NCBI GenBank assembly: GCA_026414995.1 | Contig: JAOAHY010000009.1 | Location: 1 to 42,596 of the forward strand | Origin: Caldisericia bacterium | GTDB taxonomy: Bacteria; Caldisericota; Caldisericia; B22-G15 | Direction of reading: 5' to 3' | DNA length: 42,596 bases | Part shown: positions 34,292-42,216 of the stretch, one piece after another | Layout of the letters: each line of letters opens with the position of its first letter | Numbering within the stretch: position 1 is the first letter of the stretch | Notes under the pieces: generated by a model | Told to the model about the DNA's origin: nothing | Seen by the model: the letters and a program-made list of their open reading frames with translations, nothing else | Databases searched by the model: none | Program-made: the position numbers and the translations under genes

Positions 34292-36454
34292 CTATTCTCT
34301 TCTATCTCTTCTCCTTTCTCTATCTTCATCATCAAATATAATTCCTTTTTGAGTTAAATTAACTCTTCCAAGGTCATCAACATTTGCAACTTTAACAATT
34401 ATTTCATCTCCAACTTTTGGCCAGAGTTTTGTATTTTTTGCAATATTACTTCTCATTTGAGATACATGAAGCAATCCATCTTTATTAGGTGTTATTTCAA
34501 CAATTAAACCAAATTCTCTTACTTGCAAAACTTTTCCAAGATAAATTTTTCCAACCTCAATGTCTTGAGTGAGCTCTTTTATCATTTCTCTTGCTCTTTC
34601 TCCTGAATTGTAATCTGGTGCAGTTATATAAATTCTTCCAGTTGGTTCAATGTCAATTTGAACTTTTGTTTCATCTATAATTTTTTTGATAAATTTTCCT
34701 TGAGGACCAATAACATCTTTAATTTTGATTGGTTCAATTTCCATAACAATAACTCTTGGAGCAAGTGGTGAAATTTCTGGTCTTGGTTTATCAATAACTT
34801 TTAACATTTCACTTAATATATATAATCTTCCCTCTTTTGCTTGTTTTAGTGCTTTTTCAATTATTTCAAGATCTATTCCTTTTATTTTTATATCCATTTG
34901 AAGAGCAGTAACACCTTCTTCTGTACCTGCAACTTTAAAATCCATGTCTCCAAGATGGTCTTCCATTCCTTGAATATCAGAAAGAATTGTATATTTGTCT
35001 CCTTCTTTAATTAAACCCATTGCAATACCAGAAACAGGTCTTTTAATTGGAACTCCTGCATCCATTAAAGAAAGAGTTGAACCGCAAACAGAAGCCATAG
35101 ATGTTGAACCATTAGATTCCAAAACTTCTGATACAACTCTTATTGAATATGGAAATTCTATCTCATCTGGAATAACTGCAAGAAGCGCCCTTTCTGCTAA
35201 AGCACCATGTCCTATTTCTCTTCTTGATGGACCTCTAAGAGGTTTAACTTCTCCAGTAGAAAATGGTGGAAAGTTATAATAGTGCATATATCTTTTTGTG
35301 AATTCTTCTTCAAGACCTTCAATGAGTTGTCCTTCTTTAAGACCTCCTAATGTTACAACTGAAAGAACTTGAGTTTGACCTCTTGTGAATAAACCAGAAC
35401 CATGAGTTTGAGGTAAAAGACCAACTTTTATATAAAGTGGTCTAATTTCATCAGGTTTTCTTCCATCAACTCTTATATTTTTTTCAATAATCCTTTTTCT
35501 TACAAATTCTTTTAAAATTTTTGTGAATGTATAATCAAGTTTTTTTAATAACTCATTTTCTTCTTTTGTAAACTCCTCTTTTGTTTCAAAATCCTCTATG
35601 AAATATTTAAAAAGTTCATCCTTAAGTTTTTCAAGCTCCTCTTCTCTTTTTGTTTTCTCAGGAAAATTCTCAAGTATATCTTCAAACTTTGGCTCAAGAA
35701 ACTCTTTTGATTTATGAATTATTTCATCTTCTACTAAGAATGGCTCAACTATAATTTTTTCTTTTCCATTTTCTTTTGCAAAATCTTTTATTTTTCTTGC
35801 AATTTTTTTAATCTCTTCATGTGCTAAATCAAGTGCTTTGAGTATATCTTCCTCTTTTACTTCTTTAAGACCTGCCTCAACCATAACAATATAATCTTCT
35901 GTTCCTGCGACAACAATATCCATTTCACCTTTATCTATCTCTTCAAATGTTGGATTAATTATAAATTTATCTTCAATTTTACCAACTCTTACTGCACCAA
36001 CTGGACCTAAAAATGGTGCAGAAGATAGAGATAATGCAAGGGATGCTCCATTTAAGGCTAAAATATCTGCTGGATTCTCTTTATCTTGTGATAAAACCAT
36101 TGCTATAATTTGAACATCATTATAGAAAAATTCGGGAAATAAAGGTCTTAAAGATCTATCTATTAATCTACCTTTAAGTATTTCTTCATCTGTTGGTTTT
36201 CCTTCTCTTTTATAAAATCCGCCTGGAATTTTACCAACTGCATAAAGTTTTTCTTCATAATCAACAACAAGTGGAAGAAAATCTTGCCCTTCTTTTACTT
36301 CTTTACTTACAGCACATGTAACTAAAACAACAGTACCACCACATTTTACTAGTGTGGCACTATCTGCTTGTTTTGCAACTTCACCAATTTCAAAAAAATA
36401 TTTTTTATTAGAAATTTCAATTTCTAATGTCCGTTTATTTATATCTAAAATCAT
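34292..36454 (-). CDS. pnp: polyribonucleotide nucleotidyltransferase (PNPase)
   Basis: The 720-aa phosphorolytic 3'-5' exoribonuclease has all domains: two RNase PH-like cores (first ~1-215, second ~315-545 with GRKPDEIRPL, GSGLFTRGQTQVLS and MEDHLGDMDFKVAG), the alpha-helical linker, KH (VIGPQGKFIKKIIDE) and S1 (GLIVEITPNKDGLLHVSQ). The C-terminus is an arginine-rich tail. GGAG precedes the ATG at 36454, 22 nt after rpsO. The rpsO-pnp order is the classical one; both are expected from the rpsO promoter. The M16 peptidase starts on the base after its stop. Confidence 0.98.
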   Translation of the reverse strand: MILDINKRTLEIEISNKKYFFEIGEVAKQADSATLVKCGGTVVLVTCAVSKEVKEGQDFLPLVVDYEEKLYAVGKIPGGFYKREGKPTDEEILKGRLIDRSLRPLFPEFFYNDVQIIAMVLSQDKENPADILALNGASLALSLSSAPFLGPVGAVRVGKIEDKFIINPTFEEIDKGEMDIVVAGTEDYIVMVEAGLKEVKEEDILKALDLAHEEIKKIARKIKDFAKENGKEKIIVEPFLVEDEIIHKSKEFLEPKFEDILENFPEKTKREEELEKLKDELFKYFIEDFETKEEFTKEENELLKKLDYTFTKILKEFVRKRIIEKNIRVDGRKPDEIRPLYIKVGLLPQTHGSGLFTRGQTQVLSVVTLGGLKEGQLIEGLEEEFTKRYMHYYNFPPFSTGEVKPLRGPSRREIGHGALAERALLAVIPDEIEFPYSIRVVSEVLESNGSTSMASVCGSTLSLMDAGVPIKRPVSGIAMGLIKEGDKYTILSDIQGMEDHLGDMDFKVAGTEEGVTALQMDIKIKGIDLEIIEKALKQAKEGRLYILSEMLKVIDKPRPEISPLAPRVIVMEIEPIKIKDVIGPQGKFIKKIIDETKVQIDIEPTGRIYITAPDYNSGERAREMIKELTQDIEVGKIYLGKVLQVREFGLIVEITPNKDGLLHVSQMRSNIAKNTKLWPKVGDEIIVKVANVDDLGRVNLTQKGIIFDDEDRERRRDRRE

Positions 36455-36476
36455 TTTTCTCCTTTAGAGAGTTAAA

Positions 36477-36743
36477 TTACTTTCTTAAATTTAAACTCTC
36501 AATTAATTGTAAATATTTATCGTAATCTTTCTCCTTAAGATAATTAAGGAGTTTTCTTCTTCTTCCAACCATCTTAAGAAGCCCTCTTCTTGAGGAGTGA
36601 TCCTTTTTATGCTCCTTAAGATGTTCGGATAACCTTCTAATCTTTTCAGTTAATATAGCAATCTGTACCTCAGGAGATCCTGTATCTTTTTCGTGTAATC
36701 TAAACTTTTCTATTATCTCCTGTTTTTCTTTTTTATCTAACAT
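36477..36743 (-). CDS. rpsO: 30S ribosomal protein S15
   Basis: The 88-aa primary 16S rRNA-binding protein is easily recognised by [55 protein letters not shown] and a final LNLRK. It binds the junction of h20-h22 and starts assembly of the platform. TTAGGAGG lies 5 nt before the ATG. A strong promoter and a structured ~72-nt leader precede it, and pnp follows after 22 nt. S15 represses its own translation in several bacteria, and the leader here looks suited to that. Confidence 0.99.
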   Translation of the reverse strand: MLDKKEKQEIIEKFRLHEKDTGSPEVQIAILTEKIRRLSEHLKEHKKDHSSRRGLLKMVGRRRKLLNYLKEKDYDKYLQLIESLNLRK

Positions 36744-36764
36744 CTTTACCTCCTAACCTACCCT

Positions 36765-36795
36765 TTAACCCAGATTTAACTTTAATCCAGGTTAA
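36765..36795 (-). promoter_or_regulatory. candidate S15 autoregulatory hairpin in the rpsO leader
   Basis: The minus-strand RNA can form TTAACC-TG-GATT, a 7-nt loop, then AATC-TG-GGTTAA. The two TG pairs form tandem U-G/G-U wobbles in the middle of the stem. The first arm (TAACCT, 36789-36794) can instead pair with AGGTTA (36754-36759), which touches the GGAGG of rpsO, so two exclusive folds exist. Confidence 0.6.
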
Positions 36796-36822
36796 GGATC
36801 ATTGGTTTTATAACTTTAAAAA

Positions 36823-36850
36823 ATTATATCATATTAAGGAAATTTTTCAA
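36823..36850 (-). promoter_or_regulatory. rpsO-pnp operon promoter
   Basis: On the minus strand, TTGAAA (36845-36850) and TATAAT (36823-36828) are separated by 16 bp, with TGA before TATAAT giving the extended -10 TGATATAAT. The predicted start near 36816 yields a leader of about 72 nt before rpsO. Confidence 0.8.
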
Positions 36851-36867
36851 ATTATATGGGTAAAAAA

Positions 36868-38934
36868 TTATTTTTTCCAACCTAAAATATCATTTGCGGC
36901 AATAATTCCTGAAATAACTACTCCTTCAATTCCCCCTCCTGGAAATGTTGAAGCAGAAGCAAGATAAAGGCCTTTAATTGGAGTTTTAAAAAATGGCCTT
37001 TTTGTGTCAATTGATTGATCGAAAGAATAAAGAGCTCCCTCTGGCATCAATGTGTACCTTTCAAATGTTTTAGGTGTTGCTCCTTCTTTAATTAAAATTT
37101 TATCTTTAATTTCTGGAATTAATTTAATCAATTTTTCAATTGATTCATTAATATATTTCTCTTTTAAATTTTTATATTCCTCACTTTCTCTTTTAGGGAA
37201 ATCATAATAATTAGCACCACTTATTATTGTTATACTTGATTTATTTGTTAGTGCTAAATTTGGATCAGCGTTTGAATTTATTACAACATCAATTTCATCA
37301 TCAATATCTTTTATTAAATTTGGATAACCTTTTAAATCAATATCAACACTCAAAAAAGTCATAAAACATGATGGTGACATCCTTAAACTTTTAATATATT
37401 CTATATAATCTTTATCAATTTCTTTTTGATCAATGAGTTTTAAAAAAGTAACCTTTGCATTTATGTTTGAAATAACTATATCAGATTTAAAAAACTTTTC
37501 ATTAGAAATTACTCCTTTTACAACTCCATTTTCAACAACTATTTTTTGAACTTCATGATTTGTTAAAACTTTCCCATTGTATTCTTCAATTTTATTTTTG
37601 AGAGAATTTGAAAAATTTTGGGCACCACCTTTAGGAAAATATCCTCCAAAAAGAAAATAAGAAACACAATTTGTTAAAGCGCTACTTGCATAAATTTTGT
37701 TTGGTGAAGAACCAACATAACCAACAAGAGATGATATAAGTTTTTTTAAATTATTATCTTTGAAATATTCATTAAGCTTATCTTCAAAAGTTTTATTCAT
37801 CCAATCATAAAAATGAGGATGTTCCCTAGGATAATTTACAAGATATTTACTTCCTAAAACCTTCAAAATAAGTTCAGCAGGAAGTGGAGTGCCAAAAAAT
37901 TTTACATCTTTATAACATTCAATATATGCATTTTTAGCATCATCAAAAAATCTTATAATATTTTCTTTTTCATGAGGAAATTTTTGAGAAAGAAGAGAAA
38001 TAAAGCTTTCAAGATCCTTTTGATCAATTTTTTCACTATTTAAAATATATTGAGTTTTGTTCTTTACAAAAAGAGAGTCTTTATCTAAATTTAACTCTTT
38101 TAATAAATAAGAAATAGGCCCACCTTCCCATAAACCACTTACATCTTCAACTCCAGTGTTAAAAATAAATCCTTTTCTTCCAAAAGAAGAGCAATATCCA
38201 CCAACTTTATAGTGTCTTTCAAGAACTAAAACTTTAAAACCATTTTTTGCAAGAAGCGATGCTGATGTTAAACCGCCAATTCCAGAACCTAAAACAATAA
38301 TTTCATACTCATTCTCATCTTTTTGTTTTGCTCTATCAATCTTAACTTCAAAATCATACTTTTTTAAAAATTCTTTATAAACTCTTTTAATAAAATATTC
38401 AGGTGCTTTTGATGGAAATATGATTGAAAAAATTACTCCTAAAGCAATATTTATGTTTGAAAAAATCAAATTTAATGGAAACAATAAAAATAAATAAAAA
38501 AGAGAGTTTAAGCCATAAACAAAAATCCAAAAAATAGTGATAATATAATTTACAAAAATAAAAGTTTTATCTTTCCAGTAAACTTTTGGATAATCTTTTT
38601 TAGACACTTGAAATGTGTATGGGTTTTTAATTGTTATTGAAAATAAAGCCATTATAAAAAGAGTAAAATAGCCTAAAAGACCACTTTTTTCATAAAATAT
38701 TTTATTTTTAAAAAATATAGTAAATATTAATGCTATTGAAAAATAGAAAAATGTGAAAAAATCCATTAAATTAAAATCTTTTCTTTTAATTTGTGGTAAT
38801 AAAAGAAAAATTGTAATTATAAGTGGAATTAAAAGAGAAATAATTTTTTCTAAATTTGAAGTGCTCCAATAAATTATCCAAGGTATAAAAGATATTAAAA
38901 TAAAGAGCATTCCTGGAATTTTAACTCTTTTCAT
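36868..38934 (-). CDS. phytoene-desaturase/retinol-saturase-like flavoprotein with N-terminal membrane domain
   Basis: The 688-aa protein has two parts. Residues ~5-175 contain about six hydrophobic segments. From ~210 an FAD-binding oxidoreductase follows, with VLGSGIGGLTSASLLAKNG (GxGxxG at 216-221), VLERHYKVGGYCSSF and the C-terminal GLYLASASTFPGGGIEGV typical of CrtI/CrtISO/retinol-saturase enzymes. Members desaturate, saturate or isomerise polyenes and related lipids using FAD. The fused multi-span N-terminus is unusual and would fix the enzyme in the membrane. The ATG overlaps the larC end by 4 nt, so it sits in the lar operon. No carotenoid-synthesis genes are near, and its substrate is unknown. 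Confidence 0.85.
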   Translation of the reverse strand: MKRVKIPGMLFILISFIPWIIYWSTSNLEKIISLLIPLIITIFLLLPQIKRKDFNLMDFFTFFYFSIALIFTIFFKNKIFYEKSGLLGYFTLFIMALFSITIKNPYTFQVSKKDYPKVYWKDKTFIFVNYIITIFWIFVYGLNSLFYLFLLFPLNLIFSNINIALGVIFSIIFPSKAPEYFIKRVYKEFLKKYDFEVKIDRAKQKDENEYEIIVLGSGIGGLTSASLLAKNGFKVLVLERHYKVGGYCSSFGRKGFIFNTGVEDVSGLWEGGPISYLLKELNLDKDSLFVKNKTQYILNSEKIDQKDLESFISLLSQKFPHEKENIIRFFDDAKNAYIECYKDVKFFGTPLPAELILKVLGSKYLVNYPREHPHFYDWMNKTFEDKLNEYFKDNNLKKLISSLVGYVGSSPNKIYASSALTNCVSYFLFGGYFPKGGAQNFSNSLKNKIEEYNGKVLTNHEVQKIVVENGVVKGVISNEKFFKSDIVISNINAKVTFLKLIDQKEIDKDYIEYIKSLRMSPSCFMTFLSVDIDLKGYPNLIKDIDDEIDVVINSNADPNLALTNKSSITIISGANYYDFPKRESEEYKNLKEKYINESIEKLIKLIPEIKDKILIKEGATPKTFERYTLMPEGALYSFDQSIDTKRPFFKTPIKGLYLASASTFPGGGIEGVVISGIIAANDILGWKK

Positions 38935-39842
38935 AAATTTATTTTATTTAATTCCTTTTCAATAATTGAATAAATCTTAACAATTGGTAAATTTTTCTCT
39001 TCTGCAATTTTTTTAATATCATCATATTCAGGTGTAATTTTTTTCTCTCCTTTAAAATATGAAATTTTAATTCTTATTTTACCTAATTCTGTCTCTAACT
39101 CTTTAATTTCTCTTTTTAAAAATACTTTCTCAACTCTTGTTAACCTAACTCCAATTGATGTAGTCTCACTAAAAATTAGATCAATTAAGTTATTTTTATC
39201 TTTCTCTTCACATAAAATTGAGATTTTATAAGATGGTCTGTTCTTTTTCATATAAATTGGGGTAAAAAATACATCAAGGGCACCTAAAGAAAATGCTTTA
39301 TCAATTATATATCCAAAAATTTGAGGATTCATATCATCAATATTTGTTTCTATAAGTGTATTGAAATCTTTTAAATAAAAATCATAAAGTTCTCCAATAA
39401 AAACTCTTAAGATATTTGGAATTTCAAAATCTTTTTTTCCAAGACCATATCCAATTTTTTCTATTTTCATAGAAGGTAAATCACCAAATGATGTACTAAG
39501 AGTTGTTATAATAGCTGCGCCAGTTGGAGTTGTAATTTCACCTTTGATTCCATTTGAAAATATTGGAACTCCTTTAAGAATTTCTATAGTTGCTGGTGCT
39601 GGGATAGGTAAAACTCCGTGATGAGTTTTTACAAATCCACTTCCAACAGGAACTGGAGATGAATAAACTTTTTCAACATTTAATAATCTTAATCCAATAA
39701 CACTTCCAACGATATCAATAATTGAATCTAATCCCCCTAATTCATGAAGGTGAACTTCTTCAAATTTTTCATTTTCTGTTAATTTTATATTTTTACTCAA
39801 ATTTTTTACTTCTTTTAGATATTTATATTTTTTAATCAACAC
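38931..39842 (-). CDS. larC: nickel-pincer cofactor biosynthesis protein LarC, C-terminal part
   Basis: The 303-aa product is the main part of LarC, the CTP-dependent enzyme that inserts nickel into the pincer nucleotide. Landmarks are EEVHLHELGGLDSIIDIVG, VPVGSGFVKTHHGVLPIPAPAT, GEITTPTGAAIIT, IGYGLGKKDFEIPNILR, ETNIDDMNPQIFGY and the C-terminal TPEYDDIKKIAEE. It begins with GTG at 39842 and overlaps the upstream N-terminal fragment by 7 nt in another frame. The His-rich linker usual before EEVH is shortened. It may be made as a separate subunit, by frameshifting from the upstream frame, or be interrupted by mutation or sequencing error. Confidence 0.9.
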   Translation of the reverse strand: MLIKKYKYLKEVKNLSKNIKLTENEKFEEVHLHELGGLDSIIDIVGSVIGLRLLNVEKVYSSPVPVGSGFVKTHHGVLPIPAPATIEILKGVPIFSNGIKGEITTPTGAAIITTLSTSFGDLPSMKIEKIGYGLGKKDFEIPNILRVFIGELYDFYLKDFNTLIETNIDDMNPQIFGYIIDKAFSLGALDVFFTPIYMKKNRPSYKISILCEEKDKNNLIDLIFSETTSIGVRLTRVEKVFLKREIKELETELGKIRIKISYFKGEKKITPEYDDIKKIAEEKNLPIVKIYSIIEKELNKINL

Positions 39843-40078
39843 ATTTCTATTAAATCAATCCCTTTTCTTTCAGTGAGAGTATCAGAAATATTAATTTTAA
39901 AATCTGTTCCATAAATTCCATTTTTTTCTTTTTTTGTTATTTCAATCTCAAATCCAGTTAAATACAGTTTATCTATTTCTTTTTTCCATGTTGAATAATC
40001 AAGACCTAAATCAAAAAGTGCTCCTAAAATCATATCTCCACTTATGCCATTAAATAGATCAAAATAGATAATTTTCAC
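39836..40078 (-). CDS. larC: LarC, N-terminal part (separate frame)
   Basis: The 80-aa product matches the start of LarC: YFDLFNGISGDMILGALFDLG and GFEIEITKKEKNGIYGTDFKI. It stops at TGA (39836-39838) just where the family continues into its His-rich linker. The rest of LarC is in the frame one base back, starting with GTG inside this gene's end. The frames can be joined only by a -1 shift between 39852 and 39838, and no canonical slippery heptamer is seen there (TTTAATA is the nearest). The ATG overlaps the larB stop by 4 nt. Confidence 0.85.
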   Translation of the reverse strand: MKIIYFDLFNGISGDMILGALFDLGLDYSTWKKEIDKLYLTGFEIEITKKEKNGIYGTDFKINISDTLTERKGIDLIEMC

Positions 40079-40830
40079 TCTTCTTCACCAATTTTATTTA
40101 TTAAACTTGCAAAAAAGCCAGCTCCAAAACCATTATCAATATTTACAACAGCAACTCCAGGTGAACATGAGTTAAGCATTGTTAAGAGGGGGGCAAGACC
40201 ATTAAAATTAGCACCATAACCAATACTTGTAGGAACAGCAATTACTGGAACTTTAACTAAACCTCCAATAACACTTGGAAGAACACCATCCATTCCAGCA
40301 ACAACTATTAAAACTTTTGCTTCTTTTATTTTTTGAAGATTATCAATTACTCTATGAAGACCTGCAACACCTATATCATAAATTTTTTCTACATTATTCC
40401 CCATAATTTTTGCTGTTTCATAAGCTTCTTCAGCAACTGGAATATCTGTTGTTCCAGCAGTAAGAATTATAATTTTTCCTTTAGGTTTTAACTCTTCTTC
40501 GCAAATTGAAATAGTTCTTCCAAGTGGGTTATATTGAGCGCTTTTTATTTTTTCTTTTACAAGTTTAAAAAGATTTTCATTACCTCTTGTTGCAAGAACT
40601 CTTTTCGACTTTTCATAAAGTTTTAATATAATATTTAATGCATCTTCATCTCTCTTTCTTTCACAAAATACAACCTCTGGAAAACCTTTTCTTATTTCTC
40701 TAAAATGGTCTATTTTAGCAAAACCAAGGTCTTCATAAGGGAGTTTCATGAGATCTTCTAAAGTCTCCTCAATTGATAATTTGTTTTCTTTAAAATCAGT
40801 TAGTAATTTTTTAAGTTTTTCTAAATCCAC
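40075..40830 (-). CDS. larB: LarB, pyridinium-3,5-biscarboxylic acid mononucleotide synthase
   Basis: The 251-aa enzyme carries out the first step of nickel-pincer nucleotide synthesis, carboxylating C5 of nicotinate adenine dinucleotide and releasing AMP. Its C-terminal half is PurE-like: ILTAGTTDIPVAEEAYETA, YDIGVAGLHRVI, VVAGMDGVLPSVIGGL, VPTSIGYGANF and NSCSPGVAVVNIDNGFGAG, in which C222 corresponds to the conserved LarB cysteine. The N-terminal domain shows KIDHFREIRKGFPEVVF. The ATG lies 10 nt inside larE, and the stop overlaps larC by 4 nt. Confidence 0.95.
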   Translation of the reverse strand: MDLEKLKKLLTDFKENKLSIEETLEDLMKLPYEDLGFAKIDHFREIRKGFPEVVFCERKRDEDALNIILKLYEKSKRVLATRGNENLFKLVKEKIKSAQYNPLGRTISICEEELKPKGKIIILTAGTTDIPVAEEAYETAKIMGNNVEKIYDIGVAGLHRVIDNLQKIKEAKVLIVVAGMDGVLPSVIGGLVKVPVIAVPTSIGYGANFNGLAPLLTMLNSCSPGVAVVNIDNGFGAGFFASLINKIGEEE

Positions 40831-41627
40831 TTAAACTTTTCCTCAACCTTCTCTTTTTTATATCCTTCTAAATCAATAAGAGTTCCTTTAAACCCTATAT
40901 CTTTAAACTTTTTAGTAATTTTTTCTAAATTTTTATAAATTATATCAATTTCATTAAGTAAAACTTCAATTTTTGCATATTCATTCATAATTCTAACCCT
41001 AACTAAAGAAATACCTAAACTTTTTAAATAATTCTCGCTTTCTTCTATCATTTTTAATTTTTCTAAAGTGATTTTTTCTCCAAAAGGAACTCTTGTTGCA
41101 AGACATGATTCAGGAGGCTTATTCCATGTTTTAAGATTGAGTTGTTTTGAAATCTCTCTTATTTCTTCTTTTGTGAATTTCAATTCTAAAAGGGGACTAA
41201 TTATATTTAACTCCTTTAATGCTCTTAATCCAGGACGATAATCGCTTAAATCATCATAATTTGTGCCATCTAATATATTATTAAAACCTAAGTTGATAGA
41301 GAAATTTTTAATTTCTGAAAAAATTTTATATTTACAAAAATAACATCTATCTTTCGGGTTTTTCCTAATTATTTCATCTTCTAAAATATTAAATTTCAAA
41401 ATATAACTTTTAATATTATTTTCTTCAGTAAAATTTTTAACAAATTCAATTTCTTCTCTTTTTTGAAATTCTGTATCTATTGTAATAGAAATTATATTTT
41501 CTTTTAAAGTATCATGTGCAACTTTGAGAAGAAAAGTTGAATCAACTCCTCCTGAAAATGCAATAGAAACTTTATTTAAATTTTTTAGATAATTTTTTAA
41601 TTCATCTAATTTTTTATTTAAATCCAT
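40821..41627 (-). CDS. larE: LarE, ATP-dependent sulfur insertase for the nickel-pincer cofactor (three-cysteine type)
   Basis: The 268-aa PP-loop enzyme turns the carboxylates of the LarB product into thiocarboxylates. The ATP motif is AFSGGVDSTFLL at 23-34. Three cysteines are placed as in cluster-binding LarE proteins: C95 and C98 in RCYFCKYK and C175 in PPESCLATRVPFGE. In Lactobacillus-type LarE only the last is kept and is sacrificed as sulfur donor; LarE proteins with all three bind a [4Fe-4S] cluster and can act repeatedly. It precedes larB with a 10-nt overlap and follows the acidic protein after 6 nt, without its own clear ribosome site. Confidence 0.93.
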   Translation of the reverse strand: MDLNKKLDELKNYLKNLNKVSIAFSGGVDSTFLLKVAHDTLKENIISITIDTEFQKREEIEFVKNFTEENNIKSYILKFNILEDEIIRKNPKDRCYFCKYKIFSEIKNFSINLGFNNILDGTNYDDLSDYRPGLRALKELNIISPLLELKFTKEEIREISKQLNLKTWNKPPESCLATRVPFGEKITLEKLKMIEESENYLKSLGISLVRVRIMNEYAKIEVLLNEIDIIYKNLEKITKKFKDIGFKGTLIDLEGYKKEKVEEKFKWI

Positions 41628-41633
41628 TAAATT

Positions 41634-41936
41634 TTATCTATCTTCTTCCTCAAAATCTTCTTCTTCCCAAATCTCCTCTTCTAAATCTTCTTCCTCTTCT
41701 TCGTAATCTTCATCTTCAATCTCTTCAATTATCTCTTCAAGTTCTTTTTCTCTTTCTTTTATTTTTTCAATTAGAATCTCTTTTAATTCATCTTCATCGT
41801 ATAACTCTTCTAAAACTTCAAATACATCATAATTATCAAGTGTTTGTAATTCTTCATAAATATCATCAATAAGTTCTTTTACATTTTCATAATCTTTATA
41901 ACTTTTTAAATCTCTAACCAAATCTTCTATTCTCAT
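41634..41936 (-). CDS. small, very acidic hypothetical protein heading the lar operon
   Basis: I do not recognise this 100-aa protein. Residues 1-60 look helical (RIEDLVRDLKSYKDYENVKE). From ~62 it is mostly Glu/Asp with coiled-coil potential, ending in runs of glutamate and two WEEE-type patches. No cysteine or histidine is present, so a metal-chaperone role is not indicated by side chains other than carboxylates. It is the first gene before larE, separated by 6 nt, with GGAG 4 nt before its ATG. The low-complexity tail could arise from selection for acidity rather than a fold. Confidence 0.7.
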   Translation of the reverse strand: MRIEDLVRDLKSYKDYENVKELIDDIYEELQTLDNYDVFEVLEELYDEDELKEILIEKIKEREKELEEIIEEIEDEDYEEEEEDLEEEIWEEEDFEEEDR

Positions 41937-42186
41937 ATCATATCTCCTTTCAAAGAAAATTTACAAATTATATTTTACTAATTTTTTATCAATTTATAAA
42001 TCTTAAATGAAATAACTAAAAAATCATATTTATAATCATTTTGATAAATTTGATTTTACTTATATGGTCATAAAGTATCTTTATTATCTTAGAGATACAT
42101 AAAAATTTTTTACTAATTTCTTTTTAATAATATTATATTTTTTTTTATATAATAGTTTTTAATTCTGCAACAAGATGCTTATTTAG
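41937..42186. other. non-coding AT-rich gap between the lar operon and the CRISPR array
   Basis: No gene is recognised. On the minus strand, TATAAT (41967-41972) may be the lar-operon -10, with TTGATA (41987-41992) at a short 14-bp spacing. A weak hairpin, GTATCT/AGATAC around 42080-42105, could end the array transcript. This region is the distal flank of the array, not its leader. Confidence 0.4.
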
Positions 42187-42216
42187 TTTTCAAACCCTTA
42201 TAAGTTAAATAAAAAC
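42187..42216 (-). repeat. degenerate terminal CRISPR repeat
   Basis: It matches the consensus at 22 of 30 positions, keeping TTTCAA, CCCT and the final TAAAAAC. Decay of the leader-distal repeat is typical and independently supports leftward transcription. Confidence 0.85.

Noticed and set aside
41937-42186. AT-rich stretch left of the array as the CRISPR leader
   Set aside because: Repeat orientation and the decayed leftmost repeat place the leader on the other side.
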